Origin: Methylotenera mobilis 13 | GTDB taxonomy: Bacteria > Pseudomonadota > Gammaproteobacteria > Burkholderiales > Methylophilaceae | Assembly: GCF_000384255.1 (NCBI RefSeq) | Contig: NZ_KB913035.1 | Location: 186,001 to 250,000, forward strand | Direction of reading: 5' to 3' | Length of the DNA: 64,000 nucleotides | In this document: one piece after another, positions 53,001 to 63,100 of the stretch | How the letters are laid out: each line of letters begins with the position of its first letter | How positions within the stretch are numbered: the first letter of the stretch is position 1 | Translations under genes and position numbers: made by a program | Notes under the pieces: model-generated | What the model was told of the DNA's origin: nothing | The model's input: only the letters and a program-made list of their open reading frames with translations | Databases searched by the model: none

Positions 53001-53067
53001 TTTGTAGGAGTCTAATTTATTGGACGAATTTAATAAATATTTGCGCAATAAATTGCGCTCCTACAAA
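53001..53067. repeat. REP-like inverted repeat between glmU and glmS
   Basis: TTTGTAGGAG at 53001 pairs with CTCCTACAAA ending at 53067. Inside, GCGCAATAAATTGCGC (53044-53059) forms a further perfect palindrome. The GTAGGAGC-type ends resemble REP repeats of pseudomonads and related bacteria. It sits in the glmU-glmS gap and could modulate read-through. Confidence 0.6.
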
Positions 53068-53086
53068 AATATGAGAAAGAAATAAT

Positions 53087-54928
53087 ATGTGTGGCATTGT
53101 AGGCGCAGTTGCAAATAGAAATGTTGTTTCAACCTTAATCGAGGGCTTAAGCCGCTTAGAGTACCGAGGTTATGACTCAGCTGGTGTTGCTGTATTAAAC
53201 GGTGCAGGCATTGAGCGCGTGCGTGCAGTGGGTCGTGTTTCTGCGATGACAGAAAAAGCGAACGAGTCACAACTCAGTGGCCTCGTTGGTATTGGCCATA
53301 CCCGCTGGGCTACCCATGGAGGCGTAACTGAAAGCAATGCTCATCCACATGTGTCACCTAGCCAATCTAGTGGCGAAATTGCCGTGGTACATAACGGCAT
53401 TATTGAGAATCATGATGAACAGCGCGCGCACTTAAAAACCTTGGGTTATGTGTTTGAATCACAAACCGATACTGAGGTCATAGCGCACTTAATTCATCAT
53501 TATCATCAAAGCCTAGCATTGCTTGCAGCCACCCAAAAAGCTGTGAGCGAGCTTACAGGAGCATTTGCGATTAGCGTGATTTCTAAAAAAGAGCCTGAAC
53601 ATATGGTGACAGCGCGTTTAGGTTGCCCGCTATTGATAGGTTTAGGTGAAGGTGAAAACTTCATTGCCTCCGATGTTTCTGCTGTGCTATCAGTAACACG
53701 CAAAGTAATTTATTTAGAGGATGGTGATGTTGCGGATATTCGTCGTGAAGGCGTGACCATTTTTGGGCGTGACGGCGCGCAAGTCACACGTAAAATTCAC
53801 ATGAGTGATGTGTCACTCGCTAGCCTAGAGTTAGGCCCATATTCGCACTTCATGCAAAAAGAGATTCATGAGCAACCACGCGCGTTAACCGATACGATAG
53901 AGGCGTTAATTGATGACAATCACTTCTCACCTGCCCTATTTGGCGAAGGTGCAGCAGGCGTGTTTGAGCAAGTGGACAGCATTTTAATATTGGCTGCAGG
54001 CACCAGTTATTATGCTGCGCTTACTGCTAAATACTGGCTAGAAAGTATTGCCAAGTTACCAACCAATGTAGAAATTGCCAGTGAATACCGTTATCGTGAT
54101 TCTGTGCCTAATCCACGTCAATTAATCGTGACGATTTCGCAGTCTGGAGAAACACTAGACACGATGGAGGCGTTAAAGCACGCTAAAGCATTAGGTCAGC
54201 ATCTCACCCTTGCGATTTGCAACGTGCAAGAGAGCGCAATCCCACGCGCATCAGAGTTGGTGTTCTACACGCGCGCAGGGGCAGAAATTGGCGTGGCTTC
54301 CACTAAGGCATTTACCACTCAATTAGTGGCCTTATTTACACTGGCCGCAACACTGGCAAAACAGCGTGGCTTATTAGATAAAGAGACTGAGCAATCGCAT
54401 TTAAACGCATTGCGCCAATTAGCAGGTAGCGTACAACATGCCCTGAACCTAGAGCCGCAAATTCGCGAGTGGGCAAAATCATTTGCTAATAAGCAACATG
54501 CTTTATTCTTAGGGCGCGGCATACATTACCCTATCGCCTTAGAGGGCGCATTGAAGCTTAAAGAGATTTCATACATCCATGCCGAAGCTTACCCTGCGGG
54601 CGAGCTTAAACACGGCCCCTTGGCGCTGGTAGATAGCGATATGCCTGTAGTAGTGATTGCACCCAATGATGCTTTGTTAGAAAAAGTGAAATCAAACATG
54701 CAGGAAGTAAGAGCACGTGGCGGTGAGTTGTTTGTGTTTGCTGATGCAGACAGCCACTTTACAGAATCTGAAGGTGTACATGTAATACGTACGCCACGTC
54801 ATGTGGGCGTGCTCTCCCCTATTTTGCATACGATACCAGTGCAGATGTTGGCGTATCATGCGGCTCTATTAAAGGGTACGGATGTGGATAAGCCTAGAAA
54901 TTTGGCAAAATCAGTGACAGTAGAGTAA
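53087..54928 (+). CDS. glmS: Glucosamine-6-phosphate synthase
   Basis: A 613-residue enzyme converting fructose-6-phosphate and glutamine to glucosamine-6-phosphate. The N-terminal cysteine nucleophile follows Met1 ([11 protein letters not shown]), then the glutaminase domain with [10 protein letters not shown], and two SIS isomerase domains ([42 protein letters not shown]). The C-terminal LAKSVTVE tail is standard. Confidence 0.98.
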   Translation: MCGIVGAVANRNVVSTLIEGLSRLEYRGYDSAGVAVLNGAGIERVRAVGRVSAMTEKANESQLSGLVGIGHTRWATHGGVTESNAHPHVSPSQSSGEIAVVHNGIIENHDEQRAHLKTLGYVFESQTDTEVIAHLIHHYHQSLALLAATQKAVSELTGAFAISVISKKEPEHMVTARLGCPLLIGLGEGENFIASDVSAVLSVTRKVIYLEDGDVADIRREGVTIFGRDGAQVTRKIHMSDVSLASLELGPYSHFMQKEIHEQPRALTDTIEALIDDNHFSPALFGEGAAGVFEQVDSILILAAGTSYYAALTAKYWLESIAKLPTNVEIASEYRYRDSVPNPRQLIVTISQSGETLDTMEALKHAKALGQHLTLAICNVQESAIPRASELVFYTRAGAEIGVASTKAFTTQLVALFTLAATLAKQRGLLDKETEQSHLNALRQLAGSVQHALNLEPQIREWAKSFANKQHALFLGRGIHYPIALEGALKLKEISYIHAEAYPAGELKHGPLALVDSDMPVVVIAPNDALLEKVKSNMQEVRARGGELFVFADADSHFTESEGVHVIRTPRHVGVLSPILHTIPVQMLAYHAALLKGTDVDKPRNLAKSVTVE

Positions 54929-54960
54929 GTTTCGCTTGGCATACTAAAAATTGGAATGTG

Positions 54961-55590
54961 ATGAGTTACCACACTAAAACCATCATGCAAAATTCTGAAG
55001 GTCGTTTATATGACTTGATTGCTCAGCGGTTATTGCCTGATGCAAATAAAATCGAAATAGATCAGCGTATTTGGGATTTGTTTGGAGAAGAGTGGTGCGT
55101 GATGATGACTGATTTGGCAGGCTTTTCTCGCCAAGTTGCGGAGTATGGCATCATTCATTTTCTGCAGACGATTTATGAATCAGAGCGTTTGCTATTGCCA
55201 GTAATTGAGCAACATGAAGGTTTTTTGCTTAAAACTGATGGTGACTCTTTGTTGGTGATTTTTCGTAAGCCACAAAAAGCGTTGCAATGTGCACTAGTGA
55301 TGCAGCAAGTTTTAATTCCCTATAACGAAGCTAAACTTGAGCAAGAAAGAGTTCACTTGTGCATAGGTTTGGGCTTCGGTAAGATTTTACGCGTAGGTAA
55401 TACCGAAGTGTTTGGTGCAGAGGTGAACGCTGCCTGTAAGCTGGGTGAAGATCTAGCTAAGCAAGGTGAAACGCTGGTGACGGGTGCATTTCAGCAAGCT
55501 TGCGCGGAGTTTGTAGGGGCGACTTATCAAAAGTTAGAGCATGCACCAGCTGGTACAAACTCTGCCTACAAAGTCATTTTTTCTAAGTAA
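54961..55590 (+). CDS. Class III nucleotidyl cyclase domain protein
   Basis: A 209-residue soluble protein with an adenylate/guanylate cyclase catalytic domain from about residue 46. Metal Asp candidates are D51 (TDLAGF) and D95 (KTDGDS), with the base-selecting Lys91. The transition-state motif is N156-AACK160, so the usual Arg (N-x3-R) is Lys. There is no sensor or membrane part. I chose the ATG at 54961, six bases after a TGGA site. It could be an active cyclase with changed kinetics or a degenerate one; sequence alone does not decide. Confidence 0.8.
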   Translation: MSYHTKTIMQNSEGRLYDLIAQRLLPDANKIEIDQRIWDLFGEEWCVMMTDLAGFSRQVAEYGIIHFLQTIYESERLLLPVIEQHEGFLLKTDGDSLLVIFRKPQKALQCALVMQQVLIPYNEAKLEQERVHLCIGLGFGKILRVGNTEVFGAEVNAACKLGEDLAKQGETLVTGAFQQACAEFVGATYQKLEHAPAGTNSAYKVIFSK

Positions 55591-55616
55591 ATATCTTTAA
55601 CTAAGAAACTAACAAG

Positions 55617-56162
55617 TTAGTAAGTGCTTGGTTCTTTCAAAATCACAGGTGTAATGTCTAAAGTGCCGCCGTCATGCCCTACCATGATTTGTCCATCTTG
55701 AATGGTGCAGCTGATATTAAAGCCACGCTCAGCAATATTCGCTAGCTCTTTCGTGTCAGGTAAGTTAATCACAGTGAGGTTGTTGATTTTAAGTAAGGCT
55801 TTACTGTTGGCCGTCCACCACATATCTGCTACTCGTCCGCCATAAAGCATAACAACCACTTGCTTGGCGCGACCTGCTGCTTTGCGAATATCTTTTTCTG
55901 TTGGTAGACCAACATCCATCCATAACTCGATGGCGCCGGTCAGATCCTTTTGCCACAAATCTGGTTCTTCATCATCACTCAAGCCTTTGCCGAATATCAG
56001 TGACTCATTAGCATACATCGCAAACCCAATCAGCCTTACCATGACGCGCTCGTCAGTTTCTGACGGGTGTTTTGCAATCGTCAAACTGTGTTGCTGGTAA
56101 TAATGACGGTCCATATCAGAAACTTGAAGATCGATTTTATAAATTGTGGATTTGATTGCCAT
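55617..56162 (-). CDS. yaeQ: YaeQ family protein
   Basis: A 181-residue protein with the full YaeQ pattern (STIYKIDLQVSDMDRHYYQQ, ERVMVRLIGFAMYA, GLPTEKDIRKAAGRA), a PD-(D/E)xK-nuclease-like fold without a defined role. It was first noted as a suppressor of RfaH loss. Length is typical. It is convergent with the cyclase gene and divergent from ettA. Confidence 0.95.
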   Translation of the reverse strand: MAIKSTIYKIDLQVSDMDRHYYQQHSLTIAKHPSETDERVMVRLIGFAMYANESLIFGKGLSDDEEPDLWQKDLTGAIELWMDVGLPTEKDIRKAAGRAKQVVVMLYGGRVADMWWTANSKALLKINNLTVINLPDTKELANIAERGFNISCTIQDGQIMVGHDGGTLDITPVILKEPSTY

Positions 56163-56307
56163 TTAAGCGGTGCCTTTTATTGTTGGCACATTATACCTAC
56201 ATTCCCCTTACCTTATTCATTGGCAATCATTGATTAGAGTTGGTGATAGCGAGCAAGCAGGCGGGCTTTCTGTTAAGCTTTCATTTTTAAATTTGCAAGA
56301 TAACATC

Positions 56308-57972
56308 ATGGCCCAATATGTAATGTCGATGCTCCGCGTGAGCAAGATTGTTCCCCCTAAAAAACAAATTATTAAAGATATCTCTTTGTCTTTTTTCCCC
56401 GGTGCGAAGATTGGTTTGCTGGGTTTAAACGGCTCGGGTAAATCAACGGTGCTGCGCATTATGGCGGGCGCTGATAAAGAGTTTGAGGGTGAGGTGCAGT
56501 GGCAGCCTAATATTTCAATCGGGTATTTACCGCAAGAGCCGCAGTTAGACGCAAATAAAACCGTGCGTGAAGAAGTTGAAAGTGGCATGGGCGAGGTGAT
56601 GGAAGCAAAGCAAAAGTTAGAGGAAGTGTACGCAGCGTATGCAGAGCCTGATGCAGACTTTGATAAGCTGGCTGAAGACCAAGCGCGCTATGAGAATATC
56701 ATTGCTGCGAGCGGTTCTGATGTTGAGCATCAATTGGAAATCGCGGCAGATGCCCTACGCCTACCAGCTTGGGATGCCAAAATTGGCCCGTTATCTGGCG
56801 GCGAGAAGCGTCGTGTGGCGTTGTGTAAGTTGTTGCTATCTAAGCCAGATATGTTGCTGCTAGACGAGCCAACCAACCATTTGGATGCAGAGTCTGTAGA
56901 GTGGTTAGAGCAGTTCTTAGTGCGCTTCCCAGGTACGGTGGTGGCGGTAACCCATGATCGATATTTCCTCGATAATGCGGCGGAGTGGATTTTAGAGCTA
57001 GACCGTGGTCATGGTATTCCATGGAAGGGCAATTACTCAAGCTGGTTAGATCAGAAGCAAGCACGATTGGCGTTAGAGGAGTCACAAGAGTCATCACGCC
57101 GTAAAGCGCTGAACACTGAGCTGGAATGGGTGCGTCAGAACCCAAAAGCACGTCAGGCGAAGAGCAAAGCGCGTATTGCACGTTATGAAGAGTTAGCGAG
57201 TGCTGAGTACCAAAAACGCAATGAAACACAGGAGATTTTTATCCCTGCTGGCGAACGTTTAGGCGACCAAGTGATTGAGTTTAATGGCGTGAGCAAAGCA
57301 TTTAAAGACCGTTTACTGATTGATAACTTGAGCTTTAGTATTCCAGCAGGTGCGATTGTTGGGATTATCGGGCCGAACGGTGCAGGTAAATCTACCCTGT
57401 TTAAGATGATTACAGGCATGGAGCAACCAGATAGTGGTGAAGTGAACATCGGCCAAACCGTTAAATTGGCTTATGTAGACCAAAGCCGTGATGTGCTGAG
57501 CAATGATAAAACCGTGTTTGATGAAATCTCTGGTGGTTCAGACATCTTAACCGTAGGTCGTTATGAAACACCTTCTCGCGCCTACATTGGCCGCTTTAAC
57601 TTTAAAGGCGGTGATCAGCAAAAAATCGTTGGTCAACTATCTGGCGGTGAGCGCGGGCGTTTACATTTAGCGAAAACACTGATTTCTGGCGGTAACGTAT
57701 TGCTGCTAGATGAACCGTCAAACGACTTAGATGTAGAAACATTACGTGCGCTGGAAGATGCATTGCTAGAGTTTGCAGGCAGTGTGTTAGTAATCTCGCA
57801 TGATCGCTGGTTCTTAGACCGTATCGCAACCCATATCTTGGCGGCAGAAGGTGAGTCGCAATGGACGTTCTTTAACGGTAACTATCAGGAGTATGAGGCT
57901 GATAAGCGTAAACGCTTGGGTGAGGAAGGTGCTAAACCTAAACGTATCAGATATAAACCGATTGCACGTTAG
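56308..57972 (+). CDS. ettA: Energy-dependent translational throttle protein EttA
   Basis: A 554-residue ABC-F protein with two ATPase domains: Walker A GLNGSGKST and GPNGAGKST, signatures LSGGEKRR and LSGGERGR. It binds the ribosomal E site and gates translation by ATP/ADP ratio. I chose the ATG at 56308 (MAQYVMSMLRVSK), the family N-terminus; the frame opens earlier at 56170 with an unrelated extension. Confidence 0.97.
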   Translation: MAQYVMSMLRVSKIVPPKKQIIKDISLSFFPGAKIGLLGLNGSGKSTVLRIMAGADKEFEGEVQWQPNISIGYLPQEPQLDANKTVREEVESGMGEVMEAKQKLEEVYAAYAEPDADFDKLAEDQARYENIIAASGSDVEHQLEIAADALRLPAWDAKIGPLSGGEKRRVALCKLLLSKPDMLLLDEPTNHLDAESVEWLEQFLVRFPGTVVAVTHDRYFLDNAAEWILELDRGHGIPWKGNYSSWLDQKQARLALEESQESSRRKALNTELEWVRQNPKARQAKSKARIARYEELASAEYQKRNETQEIFIPAGERLGDQVIEFNGVSKAFKDRLLIDNLSFSIPAGAIVGIIGPNGAGKSTLFKMITGMEQPDSGEVNIGQTVKLAYVDQSRDVLSNDKTVFDEISGGSDILTVGRYETPSRAYIGRFNFKGGDQQKIVGQLSGGERGRLHLAKTLISGGNVLLLDEPSNDLDVETLRALEDALLEFAGSVLVISHDRWFLDRIATHILAAEGESQWTFFNGNYQEYEADKRKRLGEEGAKPKRIRYKPIAR

Positions 57973-57984
57973 GCCTTAGCCAAA

Positions 57985-58311
57985 ATGAACGACAGACTTT
58001 TGATTGCCTTATTTTTCTATCTTGTTTTGTGGGGTATTAGCGCAATATTTTTCTGGCGTGCATATCGCATCATCAAGAAAAAAGAGCTGCGGCTTATCAA
58101 AGATATAACAGGTGTTCGGCTCAAAAACAGTGGAAAAATTGCCAAGCGTTATGCTCTTATGGAGGTTATTTCGGGCGGTTCGCTGGTTGTGCTGGCAATA
58201 GCTATACCGATATTTTCAATCCCAATGAAAATTTGGCCTGCGTTTATAATTGTCATTGGCACATCACGGCAGCTAACTCTGCTTAAACTTCAGAAGGAGA
58301 GCGATGCCTAG
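57985..58311 (+). CDS. Small membrane protein, hypothetical
   Basis: A 108-residue protein with an N-terminal helix (LIALFFYLVLWGISAIFFW) and two further hydrophobic segments near residues 65-80 and 82-94, plus a basic cytoplasmic stretch (KKKELRLIKD). It starts 12 bp after ettA and may be co-transcribed. No family recognised. Confidence 0.6.
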   Translation: MNDRLLIALFFYLVLWGISAIFFWRAYRIIKKKELRLIKDITGVRLKNSGKIAKRYALMEVISGGSLVVLAIAIPIFSIPMKIWPAFIIVIGTSRQLTLLKLQKESDA

Positions 58312-58315
58312 CCAA

Positions 58316-58398
58316 GTAGGGTGAGCAGCCCAGTAGCGTGGGCAGAGTCTGCCCACGCAGTCTTAAACATCTTGTGCGCAACAAGTTGCCCACCCTAC
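58316..58398. repeat. GTAGGGTG-ended repeat element
   Basis: GTAGGGTGAGCA at the left end is mirrored (one mismatch) by TGCCCACCCTAC at the right end. Inside is a perfect 11-bp hairpin GCGTGGGCAGA-g-TCTGCCCACGC (58336-58358). This is a type of palindromic intergenic repeat common in proteobacteria. It starts at the 3' end of the preceding gene. Confidence 0.6.
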
Positions 58399-58510
58399 AA
58401 CTGAGTAATAAGCATGGGGTCAGGTCTTTCATTATCGTAATCAATACGGTATGCCGCATATTGCGAAATTTCATTCGGCAAACTACTTTGCGTAGTCTTC
58501 CATGGTTGAG

Positions 58511-59308
58511 TTATTGAACATCAATCCGAGCTTTATGGGGTGCGTTCTTTGCAAGAAAGTCCCAGAGCACAGGTGGAATTAACCGCATTAGCCTCGCCAC
58601 CCAGCCCATTTGCCAAGGGATGACTACAAAACGTTTTTTACGCTCAATTGCATTTACAAATTTATGTGCAGCTATATCTGCATCCATTAAAAATGGCATT
58701 TTATACGTGTTGATATCGGTCATTGGGGTGCGAATGTACCCAGGTGCAATGGTGGTCACAGCGATATTGTGATGCAACATCTCGACCCGCAAGCTTTCAA
58801 GGTAGGCGATGGCTGCTGCTTTTGATGCGCTATAAGCACCTGCTCCTGGTAAGCCGCGTATGCCTGCAACGCTGGCGATGCCAACCAGTTGGGCTGTGTG
58901 GCCATGTTGGGCGGCTAGGCTCATGGTATGGATAAATGGTTGAAACGTATTGACTAGCCCCGTGACGTTAATATCCATGACTGCCTGAAATGCGTTTGTG
59001 TCTTCTGCATTTTCTGTGAGTGTGCCGCTACTAACCCCTGCACTGCCAATGACGACATTAGGTGCACCATACTGTTGTGTGAAGTCATTTGCGGCCGCCA
59101 CGAGTGCGGCACTATCGCGTACGTCCAACGGGTAAATGGCGCACTTGATGTTGTAGCTAGCTTCTAAGGTATGCTGTAGCGCATGTAAGTGCTCACTGCG
59201 TCTAGCTGCTAAACCAATAATAGTATTTTCATTTTGATAGCGTTTTGCATACTCATATGCAAGTGCTTCGCCTATGCCACTTGATGCGCCTGTGATAAAA
59301 ACTTTCAT
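58511..59308 (-). CDS. Short-chain dehydrogenase/reductase
   Basis: A 265-residue classical SDR: TGASSGIGEALA for cofactor binding, GSAGVSSG in place of the usual NNAG (Asn-Asn replaced by Gly-Ser), catalytic Ser in VGIASVAGIRG and YSASKAA for Tyr/Lys. The substrate is unknown; relatives are often annotated as acetoin or 3-oxoacyl type reductases. I chose the ATG at 59308 (MKVFITGASS) after a GAAAGATGG site. It lies downstream of dsbA but behind a terminator, so it is probably separate. Confidence 0.82.
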   Translation of the reverse strand: MKVFITGASSGIGEALAYEYAKRYQNENTIIGLAARRSEHLHALQHTLEASYNIKCAIYPLDVRDSAALVAAANDFTQQYGAPNVVIGSAGVSSGTLTENAEDTNAFQAVMDINVTGLVNTFQPFIHTMSLAAQHGHTAQLVGIASVAGIRGLPGAGAYSASKAAAIAYLESLRVEMLHHNIAVTTIAPGYIRTPMTDINTYKMPFLMDADIAAHKFVNAIERKKRFVVIPWQMGWVARLMRLIPPVLWDFLAKNAPHKARIDVQ

Positions 59309-59363
59309 GACCATCTTTCAATGATTGGTTTATAGCTGAATAACAATATCAATATTAAATATA

Positions 59364-59400
59364 AAAAACCCGTTTTACCACTAGGTAGAAACGGGTTTTT
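59364..59400 (-). terminator. dsbA terminator
   Basis: AAAAACCCGTTT/AAACGGGTTTTT with an inner TACC/GGTA pair; on the reverse strand a T-rich run follows. Confidence 0.88.
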
Positions 59401-59477
59401 GAAGTCCAGCATGTGTTGACAGCATCACCAGTTAAAGAGCTTTTGGTAAAGTGCCTTAAACCAGTGAGTAGACGCTG

Positions 59478-60125
59478 TTACTTTTTTGCTGGGGTAGCTG
59501 CCTTGGCTTTATCAGCACGAACATTAGCAATGATATAGTCAGCCGTTTTTAGTGCTAAATCATTGTTACCAGCCATGGTGCTTGATGTAATGAATTGGCC
59601 GTTGATAATTAAGCTAGGTACACCTGTTGCGCCAGATGAGCGGAAGATATTTGCCGCACGGTTTAGGCTGGTGTTGGTCGCAAATGAACCAAACGCTTCT
59701 TCAACTTTTTTCTTATCTAGGCCACTTTGTTGTGTCACCCAATCAATCGCTGCTTTTTCATCTGTTGGTTTAAGTGTTTTTTTAGTGTGGATAGCTTCAA
59801 ACAATGGTGAGTGTAGTTTCTCTAAAACACCGAGTGTTTCCATCGCGTAATAAGCTTTTGCCATCGGCGCCCACGCTTGGTGTGGCAAGCCTGGTACACG
59901 TTTAAATACGACGTCAGCGGGTAGTTTTTTTACCCATGCATTCAAAGGTACTTCCATGCTGTGGCAGTGTCCGCAGCCATACCAAAATAGCTCGACTACC
60001 TCAATTTTATTAGGGGTGTCAGTATTAATGGCTTGTGCAGTGCGATCAAAGTCTTTGCCCATTTGTGGGGCAGCCATCACGCTAAATGAGGCCAGTAACA
60101 TTAAAGCGGTTAATAATTTTTTCAT
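59478..60125 (-). CDS. dsbA: Periplasmic thiol:disulfide interchange protein DsbA
   Basis: A 215-residue periplasmic oxidase with a signal peptide (MKKLLTALMLLASFSVMAA). The thioredoxin-fold active site is CGHC (in WYGCGHCHSME), and the cis-proline loop is ATGVPSLIING. It introduces disulfides into exported proteins, such as the cytochrome c'' and the Cys-rich secreted protein of this window (inference). I chose the ATG at 60125; the longer frame adds a non-signal extension. Confidence 0.95.
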   Translation of the reverse strand: MKKLLTALMLLASFSVMAAPQMGKDFDRTAQAINTDTPNKIEVVELFWYGCGHCHSMEVPLNAWVKKLPADVVFKRVPGLPHQAWAPMAKAYYAMETLGVLEKLHSPLFEAIHTKKTLKPTDEKAAIDWVTQQSGLDKKKVEEAFGSFATNTSLNRAANIFRSSGATGVPSLIINGQFITSSTMAGNNDLALKTADYIIANVRADKAKAATPAKK

Positions 60126-60351
60126 TGATGTTGTCCTTGTTAACGATTCTTTAAATTGGTGATTAAACATTCAGCTATTCTATTTAACATTTATTCAGAA
60201 ACAGGGTCTCTAAATATATTACTTGAAACGTGTCATCTTGAATTTGGCTGACAATTATTTTTAGTGACTATTTTTGTTGCTCATTCTTGAGTCAATTGGC
60301 ATTGAGTTTGGTTTGCATCAGACTAACCCAACCCATAGACCAGCCAAAAGC

Positions 60352-60975
60352 CTACTGGGTTTCATTATTAACTGTAATTAAATCTGATTTAAAACCATTG
60401 CTAGCTAAATCTGCTTTAGTTTTGTTAATAAGCTCCAGATTTTTCAGTGGACCAACACGAACACGATGCCAAACGCCCTTGTTAGGGATGGTTGCAGTTT
60501 GTACCAGAGCCTCAAAGCCTTGTAAGGCTAGTGTGGCTTTCATGTTGTCAGCCTCTTCTTCGGTTTGGAATGCGCCAACTTGAAGAAAATAAGTATTTTG
60601 TACGGATGGTTCCGCACTTTGTTCTTTAATTTTAACTTCCTCTGTGCTTACCTGGCGTTCACTTCCTGGCAAAATTGTGTAAAAATCAAAACGTGTTTTA
60701 TCTTCAGTGGTTTCTGAAGTTTCAGTTTTTGCTTCTTGCGCTTTATCGTTGTCTTTAGCCGCTTGCTCTTTAGCGCTTTCCGCAATTTTCTCTGAGAGCG
60801 GTTTTTCAGGAGAGGCTAAATCCGCAAATGGGCTTTCTTCGCCTTTAATCATCATGACCACAGTTAAAGATGCGGCCACGCCTAATAAGAAGCCGACTAA
60901 TAGGCCCGTGATAAAAGGGTTGCCTTGGCTTTGTTTTGCGGTGCGTTCTGGTCTTGGTTTGTAATCTCTACTCAT
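60352..60975 (-). CDS. SPOR domain membrane protein (FtsN-like)
   Basis: A 207-residue protein with one transmembrane helix (about residues 22-44), a charged Lys/Glu-rich linker, the betaproteobacterial motif FDFYTILPG and a C-terminal SPOR domain (FLQVGAFQTEEEADNMKATL ... VWHRVRVGPL). SPOR domains bind denuded glycan strands at the septum, so a role in cell division is likely. It is 9 bp from argS, in the common argS-SPOR-dsbA order. Confidence 0.88.
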   Translation of the reverse strand: MSRDYKPRPERTAKQSQGNPFITGLLVGFLLGVAASLTVVMMIKGEESPFADLASPEKPLSEKIAESAKEQAAKDNDKAQEAKTETSETTEDKTRFDFYTILPGSERQVSTEEVKIKEQSAEPSVQNTYFLQVGAFQTEEEADNMKATLALQGFEALVQTATIPNKGVWHRVRVGPLKNLELINKTKADLASNGFKSDLITVNNETQ

Positions 60976-60984
60976 CTTGTTTCC

Positions 60985-62643
60985 TTACATTCTCTCTTTG
61001 GCGGCAACACCAAGTAAATCAAGCCCATTTTTAAGGACTTGCTGGGTAGCGCTAATTAGGCTTAAGCGAGCGAGTTTCAGTGACTCGTCTTCAATCAAGA
61101 ATTTATATTCGTTGTAGTAGCTGTGTAAGTCACTAGCTAATTCTTTTAAGTAATTAGCTACTACGTGTGGTGCTAGCTCAGTTGCTGCATTGGCGACGAC
61201 TTCTGGGTACTCACTTAAGCGTTGCATCAGTGCAGTTTCATGCGCGGTGACTAGTGGGTTTAAATTGGCGTTAGCCAAGCTGCTGATATCGCCACCCCAC
61301 TGGCTTAGTACGCTGCAAATACGCGCATGTGCATATTGAATGTAATACACTGGGTTGTCGTTGCTTTGGCTACGCGCTAAATCAATATCAAATACCAATT
61401 GTGAATCGGCGCGGCGTGCAGCTAAGAAGTAGCGCGTTGCATCGCAACCTACCTCTTCAATTAAATCACGCAAGGTAACATAGCTACCTGCACGTTTTGA
61501 AAGTTTAACTTCCTCACCACCGCGCATCACGGTCACCATTTGATGCAATACATAATCTGGCCAGCCTTTTGGGATGCCGATATCTAACGCCTGCAAGCCT
61601 GCGCGTACGCGGGTGATGGTGCTGTGATGGTCTGCGCCCTGCTCGTTAATCACGCGTACAAAGCCACGGTTCCACTTGTCGGTGTGGTAAGCAACATCGG
61701 GAACAAAGTAAGTGTAGCCACCATCAGTTTTACGCATGACACGGTCTTTGTCATCGCCAAAGTCTGTGGTTTTAAGCCAAAGCGCGTCGTTTTCTTCATA
61801 AGTATGGCCGCTTTTAATTAAGGCTTGAACCGTTTGCTCAACCTTGCCTGTCGTATAAAGCGCACTTTCTAGTGAGAATACGTCAAACTTAATTTGAAAC
61901 GCTTTTAAGTCTAGATCTTGCTCATGGCGCAAATACGCCACGCTAAAAGTGCGAATTGAGTTCAAGTCATTGATATCGCCACTCGCAGTCACTTCAATGT
62001 CGTCTGCAACCACGGTATGCTTGGCTAGGAAAGCAGCTGCAATATCATTGATATATTCGCCGCGGTAGCCATTTTCAGGAAAGCTTTCATGCTCTGTTGA
62101 GATGCCTTTGCATCTTGCCAACACTGAGATGGTGAGGTTATCAATTTGCGCACCAGCATCGTTATAATAGAACTCACGGGTCACATTCCAGCCGTTTGCA
62201 TCGAGTAAGCGTGCCAAGCAGTCACCTACCGCTGCGCCACGTCCGTGACCTACATGCAATGGGCCCGTTGGGTTGGCAGATACAAACTCTACTTGTACTT
62301 TTTGCTGATTGCCGTTGTTGTTGCGGCCATATTGTTCAGCAGCATTGAAGATATCTTTAATGACGACTTGTTTGGATTGCGGGCTTAAAAAGAAGTTAAT
62401 AAAACCCGCACCTGCAATTTCAGTTTTAGCGATATATTCACTGACTGGCAACGCCTCAATAATTTGAGTGGCGATTGCACGCGGGTTTTGTTTTAGCGGC
62501 TTGGCTAAAACGAGCGCTAGATTTGTGGCAAAATCGCCATGGTCGGCTGATTTTGGGCGCTCTAATATAATTGTTAAATCAGTTATTTCTGGCGCAATAC
62601 TTTTTGCGGCAGTCGTCAGTAATTGGGTAAGATGTGTTTTCAC
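60985..62643 (-). CDS. argS: Arginyl-tRNA synthetase
   Basis: A 552-residue class I tRNA synthetase. The HIGH-type signature is [12 protein letters not shown] and the KMSKS-type is [13 protein letters not shown]. The N-terminal Add1 domain and the C-terminal DALR anticodon-binding domain are present. It is intact and of family length. Confidence 0.98.
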   Translation of the reverse strand: MKTHLTQLLTTAAKSIAPEITDLTIILERPKSADHGDFATNLALVLAKPLKQNPRAIATQIIEALPVSEYIAKTEIAGAGFINFFLSPQSKQVVIKDIFNAAEQYGRNNNGNQQKVQVEFVSANPTGPLHVGHGRGAAVGDCLARLLDANGWNVTREFYYNDAGAQIDNLTISVLARCKGISTEHESFPENGYRGEYINDIAAAFLAKHTVVADDIEVTASGDINDLNSIRTFSVAYLRHEQDLDLKAFQIKFDVFSLESALYTTGKVEQTVQALIKSGHTYEENDALWLKTTDFGDDKDRVMRKTDGGYTYFVPDVAYHTDKWNRGFVRVINEQGADHHSTITRVRAGLQALDIGIPKGWPDYVLHQMVTVMRGGEEVKLSKRAGSYVTLRDLIEEVGCDATRYFLAARRADSQLVFDIDLARSQSNDNPVYYIQYAHARICSVLSQWGGDISSLANANLNPLVTAHETALMQRLSEYPEVVANAATELAPHVVANYLKELASDLHSYYNEYKFLIEDESLKLARLSLISATQQVLKNGLDLLGVAAKERM

Positions 62644-62738
62644 AATAATTGCATAAAAGCTAAAAACGGTATTTTAACTCATAATAGTGATTAGCACGTT
62701 AGTCATCATGTGCTAGTGAATACTTCAAGCTTAATGAT

Positions 62739-62944
62739 TTAAGGAAACGCGGAATAAGTGCCTACGCGAGCAAATTGCTGCGTTGCGCGGTACTCGCAAC
62801 CTCGTTGTATACCGCAACTATCTCGGCTTCTGCGCTCCGTGCGCCTTTGGTGTTAAGCCGAGCTGCTTCAGCAGCCGTCTTAAAGGACACGCCCCTTGCG
62901 GGTGCACTTTATCTCGCTCGGAGACTTATTCCGCGTTTCCTTAA
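62739..62944. mobile_element. 206-bp MITE-like element with perfect terminal inverted repeats
   Basis: The element begins TTAAGGAAACGCGGAATAAG and ends with the exact complement; the 21-bp ends (62739-62759 and 62924-62944) match without error. The TTAA at each edge may be a target duplication or part of the repeat. The inside is GC-richer and dyad-rich and encodes no convincing protein. It sits between argS and priA. It looks like a non-autonomous transposable element moved by a transposase encoded elsewhere. Confidence 0.75.
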
Positions 62945-63100
62945 GATAGTTGCCGTATATACGAAAAAAGCGATTATAAATATTGTGTTAAATATGCCAA
63001 CAGTTGTTAAAAGCAGCATAATAGATGGCATATTACGCTTACTTTTTTAACTTAAAGTACTTTTAAACCTAATAAATTTTCACGCCAATATTCTACTCCA

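Noticed and set aside
53001-53086. glmS ribozyme ahead of glmS
   Set aside because: The gap is short and made of a palindromic repeat; the ribozyme core is not present and is not expected outside Firmicutes-type lineages.
62775-63050. Forward 91-codon ORF across the MITE
   Set aside because: It begins inside the element and runs out through its right end; the translation is of mixed composition with no family match.
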